Positions 40,483-48,561 of a stretch of DNA of 64,000 nt are shown here, piece by piece. The notes beneath the pieces are model-generated. The model was not told the DNA's origin and searched no databases. It worked only from the letters and a program-made list of their open reading frames with translations. The stretch is from Bradyrhizobium sp. WSM1743 (GTDB lineage Bacteria > Pseudomonadota > Alphaproteobacteria > Rhizobiales > Xanthobacteraceae), in NCBI RefSeq assembly GCF_000473065.1, contig NZ_AXAZ01000003.1, positions 124,001 through 188,000 of the forward strand. The letters run 5' to 3'. How positions within the stretch are numbered: the first letter of the stretch is position 1; each line of letters begins with the position of its first letter. The position numbers and the translations under genes were made by a program.

Positions 40483-41715
40483 CGTGGGCGCAAGATCGCG
40501 CTCCCAGCCGAACACCGAGCGACCATCCAGATCCGGTGAGGCGGCGCGCTCACCGGCGATGAAAGCCGCAACCGAGGGGCCCTGTGCGGTCCGTTCCAGC
40601 CGTCGCGCCTGGTCGTCGAGGCGCTTGATCGCCAGCATCTCCTCCTCGCGTCCGAGCTTCGCGTGCTGGATCGCGCCCTTCAGCACCCGGATGGTCTCGT
40701 CATAGACCTTGATCGGAACGGGGTAGGGATGTCGGTCCTTGCCGCCATGGGCGAGCGAGAAGCGCGCGGGGTCGGTGAAGCGGTAGGGCGCGCCGTGCAC
40801 GACCTCCGCGACCATCGCGAGCGAGCGCACGGTGCGCGCTCCGACGCCCGGCGTCAGCAGCAGTTCCGGAAAATCGACCGGGCCACGCTCGGCTGCGGCG
40901 GCGAGCGTGCCGTGCAGGCGGCGCGCGAACACGTCCTTGGGACGGACGTCGTGATGTGCGGGCATGATCAGATGCGGCAGCGTGCCTTGTGCCGGCGTGG
41001 ACTCGGTCCCCATGAGCCGTTCGAATTCGGAGATGATGCGATCCGGGCCGAGCTCGGTGAGCAGCTCGAGTTGTGCCGTCCGGGAAATATCGGCGCGATG
41101 ATCGGTGAGATTGACGATCTCCCCCTGCTGCGGCCCGTCGATCGCGCTGTGCGGCGTATCGACAAAGCTCTTCAGCGCCTCGGAATGCCAGTGATAGCGT
41201 CGCGCCTGCCGCTTGTCGCCGTTCATGCCCTGCTGCACCACCGTCCATTTGCCGTCGGCGGTCACGAAGAAGCCGTGCAGGTAAAGGTCAAAGCCGTCCT
41301 GGACCGCGGCGCTGTCGACCTTGGCCACCAGACGGCTGGCACGGGTCAGCTTGATGCCGTCGAACCCGACGCGGTCGCCGAGTTGCAACAGCTCGTCCGG
41401 CGTCTTGCGCGAATGCTGACCTCGGCCGCCACAGACATAAATCCCAAGCTCGTCCTGAAGCGGTCCGAGCCCGCGCTTCAGTGCGCCGATCACGGAGGTG
41501 GTGATGCCGGAAGAGTGCCAGTCCATGCCCATCACGGCGCCAAACGACTGGAACCAGAATGGATGCGACAGGCGCTGAAGAAACGCATCGCGGCCGTAAT
41601 GATGCACGATCGCTTGGGTGACGATCGCCCCCAGCGAGGACATGCGACTCGCCAGCCACGGCGGAACCCGTCCAGTGTGAAGAGGAAGATCGGCGCTGCC
41701 GGTACGTCGAGTCAT
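40465..41715 (-). CDS. DUF763 domain protein
   Basis: Protein of 416 residues that I assign to DUF763, a family shared with hyperthermophiles and of unknown function. Typical segments are RTGSADLPLHTGRVPPWLASRM, MGMDWHSSGITTSVIGALKRGL and YVCGGRGQHSRKTPDEL. A helix-hairpin-helix-like segment, LLLTPGVGARTVRSLAMVAEVVHG, suggests DNA contact, so a DNA-repair-related role is possible. It stands alone on the minus strand between the small-protein block and a mechanosensitive channel gene. Confidence 0.82.
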   Translation of the reverse strand: MTRRTGSADLPLHTGRVPPWLASRMSSLGAIVTQAIVHHYGRDAFLQRLSHPFWFQSFGAVMGMDWHSSGITTSVIGALKRGLGPLQDELGIYVCGGRGQHSRKTPDELLQLGDRVGFDGIKLTRASRLVAKVDSAAVQDGFDLYLHGFFVTADGKWTVVQQGMNGDKRQARRYHWHSEALKSFVDTPHSAIDGPQQGEIVNLTDHRADISRTAQLELLTELGPDRIISEFERLMGTESTPAQGTLPHLIMPAHHDVRPKDVFARRLHGTLAAAAERGPVDFPELLLTPGVGARTVRSLAMVAEVVHGAPYRFTDPARFSLAHGGKDRHPYPVPIKVYDETIRVLKGAIQHAKLGREEEMLAIKRLDDQARRLERTAQGPSVAAFIAGERAASPDLDGRSVFGWERDLAPTKKRTG

Positions 41716-41840
41716 GGGTAGCCAAATTAGCGCATTCCGGCGACGGTTGCACCAGGGGGATGCTGCGTTGCACGAGACAGGGGAGCGAAGCCCGCCGCAG
41801 CGCGTTGGGCGCTGACAGCAATGCAGCGACGGGGAAAGTT

Positions 41841-42983
41841 ATGAATTGGCAGGGGCTCATGGCCGACATCGACGGGATGTTTGGTTGGATACCGTCATGG
41901 TTCATCGGTCTCAGCCTGGTTGCCGGTGCGATCATAGTCGCGCTGTTCGTCCATCGGATCGCGACCTGGTCGCTCAACCGCACCTTCGGAACCCGTCTTC
42001 CGCTCTTGGGTGTGTTCATCAAGCGTACGGCGGGCCCGGCGCAAATGGCGCTCTGCCTCGCCGCCGTCGCGCTCGTGCTGCCGCTTGCGCCGCTCGACGA
42101 CATGATCCGCACCCCGCTGACGCGCCTGTTCGTGGTGGCCTTCATCGCCCTGACCGGCTGGATCTCGATCCGGATCGTCGACATGAGCGCGGCGCGCTAT
42201 CTGCAGAACTTTCGCGACGTCACCGAGAATTTCATCGCGCGCAAGCACGTCACGCAAGTGCGCGTATTCAAGCGCGTCACCGACACCATCATCGTCATCA
42301 TCACGGTGTCGACCGCGCTGATGACGTTCGACTCGGTGAAGCAATATGGCGTCAGCCTGTTCGCCTCCGCCGGCGCGGCCGGCATCATCGTCGGTCTTGC
42401 CGCGCGGCCGCTGCTGAGCAATCTGATCGCGGGCCTGCAGATTGCGATCACCCAGCCGATCCGCATCGAGGACGCCGTGATCATCGAGAACGAATGGGGC
42501 TGGGTCGAGGACATCGCCTCGACCTATGTCGTGATCCGGCTGTGGGACTGGCGCCGCATGGTGGTGCCGCTGTCCTATTTCATCGAAAAGCCGTTCCAGA
42601 ACTGGACGCGCGACACCGCGTCCCTGATCGGTGTGATCGGGCTCCATGTCGATTATCGTGCCGACGTGCCGCGCATCCGGCGTTGGCTGGAAGAGGCGGC
42701 GAAGCAGTCCAAGCTTTGGGACGGCGCGGTAGTCAACCTCCAGGTGATCGATGCCGATTCGCGCACCATCGAGCTTCGGGCGCTGGTCAGCGCCAGGAAT
42801 GCACCGCAGTCCTGGGACCTGCGCTGCGAGATCAGGGAGAAGCTCGTGGCCTTCATTCGCGACGAGATGCCAGAAGCGCTGCCGCGCGAACGCGCGATCC
42901 TGATCCCGTCGGGCGACGACGATGCAGATTTCCTGCGGCGATCCGCGACGCCGGAGACGCGGCGGGCGAGCCCCCACAACTGA
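41841..42983 (+). CDS. Mechanosensitive ion channel (MscS family)
   Basis: Inner-membrane channel of 380 residues. Four hydrophobic helices precede the MscS pore and beta-domain (SLFASAGAAGIIVGLAARPLLSNLIAGLQIAITQPIRIEDAVI). The VIENEWGWVEDIASTYVVIRLWDWRR segment is the usual cytosolic beta-domain. The ATG at 41841 follows GGGGAAAG and is preferred over the upstream start. It should open under membrane tension during hypo-osmotic shock. Confidence 0.88.
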   Translation: MNWQGLMADIDGMFGWIPSWFIGLSLVAGAIIVALFVHRIATWSLNRTFGTRLPLLGVFIKRTAGPAQMALCLAAVALVLPLAPLDDMIRTPLTRLFVVAFIALTGWISIRIVDMSAARYLQNFRDVTENFIARKHVTQVRVFKRVTDTIIVIITVSTALMTFDSVKQYGVSLFASAGAAGIIVGLAARPLLSNLIAGLQIAITQPIRIEDAVIIENEWGWVEDIASTYVVIRLWDWRRMVVPLSYFIEKPFQNWTRDTASLIGVIGLHVDYRADVPRIRRWLEEAAKQSKLWDGAVVNLQVIDADSRTIELRALVSARNAPQSWDLRCEIREKLVAFIRDEMPEALPRERAILIPSGDDDADFLRRSATPETRRASPHN

Positions 42984-43097
42984 ACAGCGCGGATCTTGCT
43001 TGGCCGAGGCCTGCTACGCGACCGGGCCGTGTTTGCGCCGCGCAGAAGTGCCTCGCTGCGCATGCCTTCAATCCCGATTGGAGCTGCCATTCCTTTG

Positions 43098-43132
43098 TTG
43101 ACGAGACCTGATCTTTTGTACGATAGTACAAA
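43098..43132 (+). promoter_or_regulatory. Promoter/operator of the TetR-headed operon
   Basis: TTGACG (43098-43103) and TACGAT (43119-43124), 15 bases apart, fit -35 and -10 boxes. A perfect inverted repeat TTTGTAC-GATA-GTACAAA (43115-43132) covers the -10 and ends five bases before the ATG. A transcript starting near 43131 would be almost leaderless. The layout fits autorepression by the TetR protein. Confidence 0.7.
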
Positions 43133-43136
43133 TCAC

Positions 43137-43844
43137 ATGGTACGCAAGCCCACCAGCAACGAAACGGCCCGCAAGCCGAACATGCGCGAGGCGATCCTCG
43201 CCGCGGCCGAGGAACTGTTCGCCACCAACGGCTTCAATGCCGTGTCGGTGCGCGACATCGCGCATGCCGCCGGGGCCAATCCGGGCAGCGTCACCTATCA
43301 TTTCAAGACCAAGGACGGCCTGCTGCTGGAGATCTATCGGCGCCATTGCGGGCCGATGAACCTGCGCCGTTCCGAGCTGCTCGCCGCCGCCAGGCGCGTG
43401 CGCGATCTTCAGGACCGGCTGGAGGCGATCGTGCGCGCCTATGTGGTACCGGCCTTCACCTCGGGCAGCGATCTTGCCGGTGGTGGCGCGCGCTTCACGC
43501 GGCTGCGAGCGGTGATGTCCGCGGAAGGCAACGAGGTCGCGCGCAAGATCATCGCGCAGACCTTTGACGACACAAGCCATGCCTTCATCGACGCGGTTCA
43601 CGAGAGCCTGCCGCACATTCCGCGCACCGACATCGTCTGGCGCAGCCATTTCCTGCTCGGCGCACTCTATTATTCGCTGGTGACGCCGGAGCGCGTCTCG
43701 CGCCTGTCGCGCGGCGAGGCTGACGGCAGTGATGCCGCGGGCGCCATCGAGCAGTTGGTGCAGGCCACCGTCGCCGCATTCCAGGCACCGGCGCTGGACC
43801 AGGCGGCGCCGGCGCGGCGGCGGCCGGCCGTCAGCAAAACTTGA
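43137..43844 (+). CDS. TetR family transcriptional regulator
   Basis: Regulator of 235 residues with a TetR helix-turn-helix at residues 17-65 (REAILAAAEELFATNGFNAVSVRDIAHAAGANPGSVTYHFKTKDGLL). The C-terminal ligand domain is unlike named members but contains ARFTRLRAVMSAEGNEV. It heads an operon of LigI-, GalB- and LigK-like genes, with 31 bases to the next gene. The perfect palindrome in its own promoter and its near copy before the extradiol dioxygenase at 19.4 kb are likely its targets. The inducer is probably a pathway intermediate. Confidence 0.9.
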   Translation: MVRKPTSNETARKPNMREAILAAAEELFATNGFNAVSVRDIAHAAGANPGSVTYHFKTKDGLLLEIYRRHCGPMNLRRSELLAAARRVRDLQDRLEAIVRAYVVPAFTSGSDLAGGGARFTRLRAVMSAEGNEVARKIIAQTFDDTSHAFIDAVHESLPHIPRTDIVWRSHFLLGALYYSLVTPERVSRLSRGEADGSDAAGAIEQLVQATVAAFQAPALDQAAPARRRPAVSKT

Positions 43845-43875
43845 GGCAAGCGGTCTCGCTTCAGCGGTTCACCTG

Positions 43876-44760
43876 ATGACGATGATGTACACGCCGACCA
43901 TTCCGCCGCCCGATCCAAACACGCGCACGCCGAAATTCAAGCTGCCGAAACTGTTTTGCGACGCGCATTGTCACATCTTCGGGCCCGGCGCGAAATATCC
44001 TTACGCGCCGGATCGCTCCTACACGCCGCCGGATGCGCCGCTCGAGGATTTCCGCGCGCTGCATGCCAAGCTCGGCGTCGAGCGTGCCGTCATCGTCAAT
44101 GCCAGCGTGCACGGCACCGACAACAGGGTGGCGCTCGATGCCATCGCGCAGAGCAACGGCGCCTACCGTGCGGTCGCCAATATCGACGACACCATCACCG
44201 AACGCGGGCTTCGCGTGCTGCACGAGGGCGGCTTCCGCGGCTGCCGCTTCAATTTCGTCCGTCATCTCGGCGGCGTGCCCGACAAGCGCGCGTTCGACCG
44301 CATCGTCGCGATGGTCGCTCCGCTCGGCTGGCATATCGATCTGCATTTCGATGCGATCGATCTGCCTGAATATGCCGACATGCTGATAAAGCTGCCGCTG
44401 AGCTACACCATCGATCATATGGGCCGGGTGAAAGCGTCGGAGGGGCTCGATCAGCTTCCATTCAGGATCCTGATCGAGCTGATGCAGCGTGATGAGAAGT
44501 GCTGGGTCAAGATTTGCGGGTCTGAGCGCGTGTCCTCGGCCGGGCCGCCGTTCACCGATGCGGTGCCGTTCGCGCGAAAGATCGTCGAGACCGCGCCGGA
44601 TCGCGTCATCTGGGGCACGGACTGGCCGCATCCCAACGTCAAGGTGATGCCGAACGACGGCGACCTCGTCGACCTGATTCCGTTGTTCGCGCCGGAGCCG
44701 GAGTTTCAGAAGAAGATCCTGGTCGACAATCCCGCGCGCCTGTTCGAGTTCGAGACGTGA
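43876..44760 (+). CDS. 2-pyrone-4,6-dicarboxylate lactonase-like amidohydrolase (LigI-like)
   Basis: Amidohydrolase-superfamily protein of about 294 residues. It resembles Sphingobium LigI in DAHCHIFGPGAKYP, IVNASVHGTDNRVALDAIA, GCRFNFVRHLGG, YTIDHMGRVK and VIWGTDWPHPN. LigI hydrolyses 2-pyrone-4,6-dicarboxylate to 4-oxalomesaconate in the protocatechuate 4,5-cleavage pathway. Several in-frame ATGs (43876, 43882, 43885) are possible starts. It is the first enzyme gene after TetR and is followed by a GalB-like gene after 69 bases. A related cyclic dicarboxylate could be the true substrate. Confidence 0.82.
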   Translation: MTMMYTPTIPPPDPNTRTPKFKLPKLFCDAHCHIFGPGAKYPYAPDRSYTPPDAPLEDFRALHAKLGVERAVIVNASVHGTDNRVALDAIAQSNGAYRAVANIDDTITERGLRVLHEGGFRGCRFNFVRHLGGVPDKRAFDRIVAMVAPLGWHIDLHFDAIDLPEYADMLIKLPLSYTIDHMGRVKASEGLDQLPFRILIELMQRDEKCWVKICGSERVSSAGPPFTDAVPFARKIVETAPDRVIWGTDWPHPNVKVMPNDGDLVDLIPLFAPEPEFQKKILVDNPARLFEFET

Positions 44761-44829
44761 CGGCGCTGCGCGGAGGCCTGGCGTCGCAAGGATGACGCCG
44801 ACCATGAATACGAACGAAGGGAGTAGCCC

Positions 44830-45543
44830 ATGAAGACAGGTCTCGTGATCACTGCTCATCCCGGAGATTTCGTCTGGCGCGCCGGCGGCGCCATCGCGCT
44901 GCATGCCAAGAAGGGCTATCGGATGAAGATCGTCTGTTTGTCCTTCGGCGAGCGCGGCGAGAGCCAGTTCGCCTGGAAGGAGAGGGGCGCGACGCTGGAA
45001 TCGGTCAAGGCCGGCCGCAAGGACGAGGCGGATCGAGCGGCCAAGCTGTTAGGTGCCGAGATCGAGTTCTTTGACTGCGGCGACTATCCGCTGAAGCTGA
45101 CGGAAGCGCATTTCGACCGCATGGTCGACGTCTACCGTGAGCTCAATCCGGGCTTCGTGCTGACGCATGCGCTGGAAGACCCCTATAATTTCGACCATCC
45201 GAACGCGGCGCATTTCGCGCAGGAGACCCGCGTGGTCGCGCAGGCGATGGGCCACAAGCCTGGCGCGCAGTACAAATATTCGGCTCCGCCGGTGTTCCTG
45301 TTCGAGCCGCACCAGCCCGAGCAGTGTAACTACAAGCCCGACACGATCCTCAAGATAGACGAGGTCTGGAAGGAGAAATACGAGGCGTTCCAGATCCTCG
45401 CTGCGCAAAAGCATCTCTGGGGCTATTACGAGCGCGTCGCGCTCAACCGCGGCATCCAGGGTAGTCGCAACACCGGCGTGCCCATGACCTATGGCGAGGC
45501 CTATCAGCGCCTGTTTCCGACCGTGGCGGAGGAGCTGGCATGA
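44830..45543 (+). CDS. PIG-L family hydratase/deacetylase, GalB-like (4-oxalomesaconate hydratase)
   Basis: Protein of 237 residues of the PIG-L (LmbE) fold. The zinc motif is the variant [15 protein letters not shown] plus DHPNAAHFA. The [10 protein letters not shown] wording is that of GalB, the zinc-dependent 4-oxalomesaconate hydratase of Pseudomonas putida, not of sugar deacetylases. It should convert 4-oxalomesaconate to 4-carboxy-4-hydroxy-2-oxoadipate. GAAGGGAG precedes the ATG. The stop overlaps the aldolase gene by 4 bases, which supports consecutive steps. Confidence 0.83.
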   Translation: MKTGLVITAHPGDFVWRAGGAIALHAKKGYRMKIVCLSFGERGESQFAWKERGATLESVKAGRKDEADRAAKLLGAEIEFFDCGDYPLKLTEAHFDRMVDVYRELNPGFVLTHALEDPYNFDHPNAAHFAQETRVVAQAMGHKPGAQYKYSAPPVFLFEPHQPEQCNYKPDTILKIDEVWKEKYEAFQILAAQKHLWGYYERVALNRGIQGSRNTGVPMTYGEAYQRLFPTVAEELA

Positions 45544-46223
45544 AGCCGGTCGTCGTTCGCAACATCAAGCGTGCCGATCCCGCCGGAATGGCGGAGTACG
45601 GCGTCTCGACCGTGCATGAGGCCTATGGCCGCATCGGCCTGATGAAGCCATATCTGCGCCCGATCTGGGCGGGTGCGTCGATCGCCGGTCCTGCGGTCAC
45701 GGTGCTGGCGCAGCCCGGCGACAACTGGATGATCCATGTCGCCGTCGAGCAGTGCAGGACGGGCGATATCCTCGTGGTCGGCTGCACCGCCGACAATACC
45801 GACGGCATGTTCGGCGAACTGCTCGCGACCTCGCTCCAGGCGCGCGGCGTGCAGGGACTGATCATCGATGCCGGCTGCCGCGACGTCAAAGCGCTGCACG
45901 AGATGAAGTTTCCGGTGTGGTCGCGCGCGGTCTCGGCCAAGGGCACGGTGAAAGCCACGCTCGGCTCGGTCAACGTTCCCGTGGTCTGTGCCGGCGTCAA
46001 CGTCGATCCCGGTGACATCGTCGTGGCCGATGATGATGGCGTTGTGGTGGTACCGAAGCGCTATGCGGCCGCAGTCGCCGAGAAGGCGAAGAAGCGCAAC
46101 GCGGATGAAGGCGGCAAGCGTAAGCGCCTCGCCTCGGGCGAGCTCGGCCTCGACATGTACAGCATGCGCGAGGCACTGGCGAAGGCCGGTCTCGTCTATG
46201 TCGACAATCCCGAGGACGTCTGA
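45540..46223 (+). CDS. 4-carboxy-4-hydroxy-2-oxoadipate aldolase-like (LigK/GalC-like, RraA fold)
   Basis: Protein of 227 residues of the RraA-like class II aldolase family. Key segments are [47 protein letters not shown] and [14 protein letters not shown], the last with the Arg-Asp metal/substrate site. It should cleave 4-carboxy-4-hydroxy-2-oxoadipate to pyruvate and oxaloacetate. The start lies in the GalB-like stop (ATGA). With the LigI- and GalB-like genes it completes the lower part of the protocatechuate 4,5-cleavage route. Confidence 0.88.
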   Translation: MKPVVVRNIKRADPAGMAEYGVSTVHEAYGRIGLMKPYLRPIWAGASIAGPAVTVLAQPGDNWMIHVAVEQCRTGDILVVGCTADNTDGMFGELLATSLQARGVQGLIIDAGCRDVKALHEMKFPVWSRAVSAKGTVKATLGSVNVPVVCAGVNVDPGDIVVADDDGVVVVPKRYAAAVAEKAKKRNADEGGKRKRLASGELGLDMYSMREALAKAGLVYVDNPEDV

Positions 46224-46238
46224 AAGCGGAGCCGGCGG

Positions 46239-47108
46239 ATGGATCGTCTCAAGCTGAAGGCCGTGCTCGGCAGCCACCCTCACGTCAAGGCGGTGAAGAG
46301 CGGCGAGCTCCGCTCCGACCTCTTCGATCTCGACTTTGTCGAGTACACGCCGACCAACGCGGCGTTCAAACCGATGGTGCGCGAGCAGGCCTTCGACGTC
46401 TGCGAGATGGCGATCGTCACCTATCTGATGGCGAAAGCGCACGGCAAGCCACTGGTGCTGCTGCCGGCGACCATGCTTGGCCGCTTCCAGCATTCCTACG
46501 CGCTGTACAATCCCGCTCAGGGGACGCTGGGGCCGACCGATCTCGAAGGCAAGCGCGTCGGCATCCGCTCCTTCACGACCACGACGGGCGCCTGGATCAG
46601 GGGCATCCTCGCCAATGACTACGGCGTCAATCTCGACAAGGTTCGCTGGGTGACCTTCGAGGATCCGCATGTCGCCGAATATGTCGACACCACCGAGCGT
46701 GCGCGCAAAGACAAGAAGATCCTGCGGATGCTGCTCGACGGCGAGCTCGACGCCGTGCTCGGCGAGACCTCTGATAATCCCAAGCTCAAGGCGCTGTTTC
46801 CCGATCCGGCCGCAGAAGCCGCCAAATGGTATGCACGGCGCGGCGTCGTACCGGTCAATCACCTCGTGGTCGTGACCGAGCAGCTCGCGAAATCGCGCCC
46901 TGACGTGCTTGCAGGCGTTTATGATCTGCTGAAGCGAAACAAGGCGCAGGCGGGGCCGCCGGCAACCCCAGACCTCGTTCCGTTCGGGATCGAGGCGAAC
47001 AGGAAGCCGCTCGAGCTGATCGTCGACTATGCCTTCCAGCAGGCGTTGATCCCGCGCCGTTATGCGGCCGAGGAACTCTTCGACGAGACGACACGAGGAT
47101 TGAACTGA
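46239..47108 (+). CDS. 4,5-dihydroxyphthalate decarboxylase-like protein
   Basis: Protein of 289 residues with the periplasmic-binding-protein fold but no signal peptide, as in the cytoplasmic 4,5-dihydroxyphthalate decarboxylase (Pht5) family. Segments such as DFVEYTPTNAAFKPMVREQAFDVCEMAIVTYLMAKAHGKPLVLLP and GKRVGIRSFTTTTGAWIRGIL are family-like. It is somewhat shorter than Pht5. The operon context (lower meta-cleavage enzymes) makes decarboxylation of an aromatic dicarboxylate plausible. A different substrate, or a binding role, remains open. The stop overlaps the next start (TGATG). Confidence 0.7.
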   Translation: MDRLKLKAVLGSHPHVKAVKSGELRSDLFDLDFVEYTPTNAAFKPMVREQAFDVCEMAIVTYLMAKAHGKPLVLLPATMLGRFQHSYALYNPAQGTLGPTDLEGKRVGIRSFTTTTGAWIRGILANDYGVNLDKVRWVTFEDPHVAEYVDTTERARKDKKILRMLLDGELDAVLGETSDNPKLKALFPDPAAEAAKWYARRGVVPVNHLVVVTEQLAKSRPDVLAGVYDLLKRNKAQAGPPATPDLVPFGIEANRKPLELIVDYAFQQALIPRRYAAEELFDETTRGLN

Positions 47109-48031
47109 TGGCAGGCGATCCCAGGCACTGGCAGATCGGGCTGGTCGGCTATGGCGAGGTCGGCAGGATTCTGGCCGAGGATTTGCGCCAGCAGGACATC
47201 AAGGTCTCAGCCTATGACATCAAGCTCGGTGACGAGCAGGGCGCGCCGCTGCAGGAGCATGCGGCGAAATTCGGCGTGACGCTCGCTGCATCTCATGCCG
47301 AGCTGACCGCAAGATCCGATTTCATCATCTCCGCGGTCACGGCGAGCCAGGCAGTTACGGTGGCAAAGGCCTGTGCGGCGGTGATCAATCAGGGCACCTG
47401 GTTCCTCGATTTCAACTCGGCCTCTCCGGGAGCCAAGCAGCGCGCCGCGGCACTGATCGACGGCGCGGCCGGGCGCTATGTCGAGGGCGCCATAATGACC
47501 TCGGTGCCGCCATATCGCATCAAGGTGCCGCTGCTGCTCGGCGGACCCGGCGCGCCAGAGCTCGAGCCACTGCTCAACGCGATCGGTTTTGCGGCGAAGG
47601 TCGCCAGCGACAAGTTAGGTGTGTCTTCGGCGGTGAAGATGTGCCGCAGCATCATGATCAAGGGCCTGGAGGCCATGGTCATCGAGAGCTTCACAACCGC
47701 ACGCGCCTATGGCGTCGAGGACGCCGTGCTGGCCTCGCTCGCGGAAACATTTCCCGGCATCGATTGGGAGAAGCAGGGCGCCTATGTCTTTCAGCGCGTG
47801 ATCGAGCACGGCCGGCGCCGGGCCGAGGAGGTACGCGAGGTGGCCGAGACCGTGCGCGAGGCGGGCCTGACGCCATGGTCCGCACAGGGCACGGCCGAGC
47901 GGCAGGCCTGGGTGGCCGATCTCGCCGATGAGGGGCTGTTCGGCGCCAGGGGCACCAGGGAATTCGCTCGCAGCGCCGACTGGCGGACCGAGGCGGATCG
48001 CATCCTGGCCAAGATCAATCGCACCAAATAA
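47108..48031 (+). CDS. NAD(P)-dependent oxidoreductase (beta-hydroxyacid dehydrogenase-like, DUF1932)
   Basis: Protein of 307 residues. The Rossmann motif is GLVGYGEVGRILAEDL, and the family signature is FLDFNSASPGAKQ. The C-terminal half matches the DUF1932 domain of 6-phosphogluconate-dehydrogenase-like proteins, with the conserved Lys in SSAVKMCRSIMIKGLEAM. It is the last gene of the TetR-headed operon. Its substrate is unknown. Oxidation of a hydroxyacid or semialdehyde intermediate of the same pathway is the simplest guess. Confidence 0.8.
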   Translation: MAGDPRHWQIGLVGYGEVGRILAEDLRQQDIKVSAYDIKLGDEQGAPLQEHAAKFGVTLAASHAELTARSDFIISAVTASQAVTVAKACAAVINQGTWFLDFNSASPGAKQRAAALIDGAAGRYVEGAIMTSVPPYRIKVPLLLGGPGAPELEPLLNAIGFAAKVASDKLGVSSAVKMCRSIMIKGLEAMVIESFTTARAYGVEDAVLASLAETFPGIDWEKQGAYVFQRVIEHGRRRAEEVREVAETVREAGLTPWSAQGTAERQAWVADLADEGLFGARGTREFARSADWRTEADRILAKINRTK

Positions 48032-48036
48032 TCAAA

Positions 48037-48351
48037 TCAAGATCGTGCCAGGACCCGTAGGCTCACGACTTGGTCGCGAGTGCGTTCGATCAGGTCAATC
48101 AGATTCCTGGATTTGCGGACGAGCTGCTCCGTGGCCGGTTGCGTGCGGAATTCCGCCAGCACGGCGCGAACGCATTTGTTGGCGGCATCGAGCGTCCAGA
48201 GCGTACGGTTCACGTCGGCCTGCGTCCGGATCGCCGAGATGTCGAGACCCGAGAGAACGTGGCCGATCCCGTCGAGCCGCTTCACCGCCGCATCGGTAGG
48301 CGTACGGGCCTGGACGGAATGATCATCGATGCTGCTGAATGCGCTGAACAT
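48037..48351 (-). CDS. Hypothetical small helical protein
   Basis: Protein of 104 residues with no named family. It looks mostly helical (TQADVNRTLWTLDAANKCVRAVLAEF, then SRNLIDLIERTRDQVVSLRVL). A GGGGAAG lies upstream of the ATG. It is convergent with the oxidoreductase operon, and their stops are 5 bases apart. Coding is supported by a coherent composition over the whole length. Confidence 0.55.
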   Translation of the reverse strand: MFSAFSSIDDHSVQARTPTDAAVKRLDGIGHVLSGLDISAIRTQADVNRTLWTLDAANKCVRAVLAEFRTQPATEQLVRKSRNLIDLIERTRDQVVSLRVLARS

Positions 48352-48561
48352 ACCCCTACTTCCCCACTGAACGCATATGGTCAGTGCAGGCCGTAGTTAT
48401 GGTCAGCGTGGCCGGCCTCGCAATGCGTTGGGCTACGGTCCGGGATTCTACCGAACTCGGGTGGGCTCGAACCGGCGGTAAAATCGAACTGTGCGATGAC
48501 CGATTCGGAATGTTTCGCGTGCAGCGTCACGCGATCCCCCCGGATATGAGCGGAACCGCTT

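Noticed and set aside
48470..48510. GGTTCGAGCCC on the minus strand resembling a tRNA T-loop
   Set aside because: No matching acceptor, D or anticodon arms could be assembled around it.
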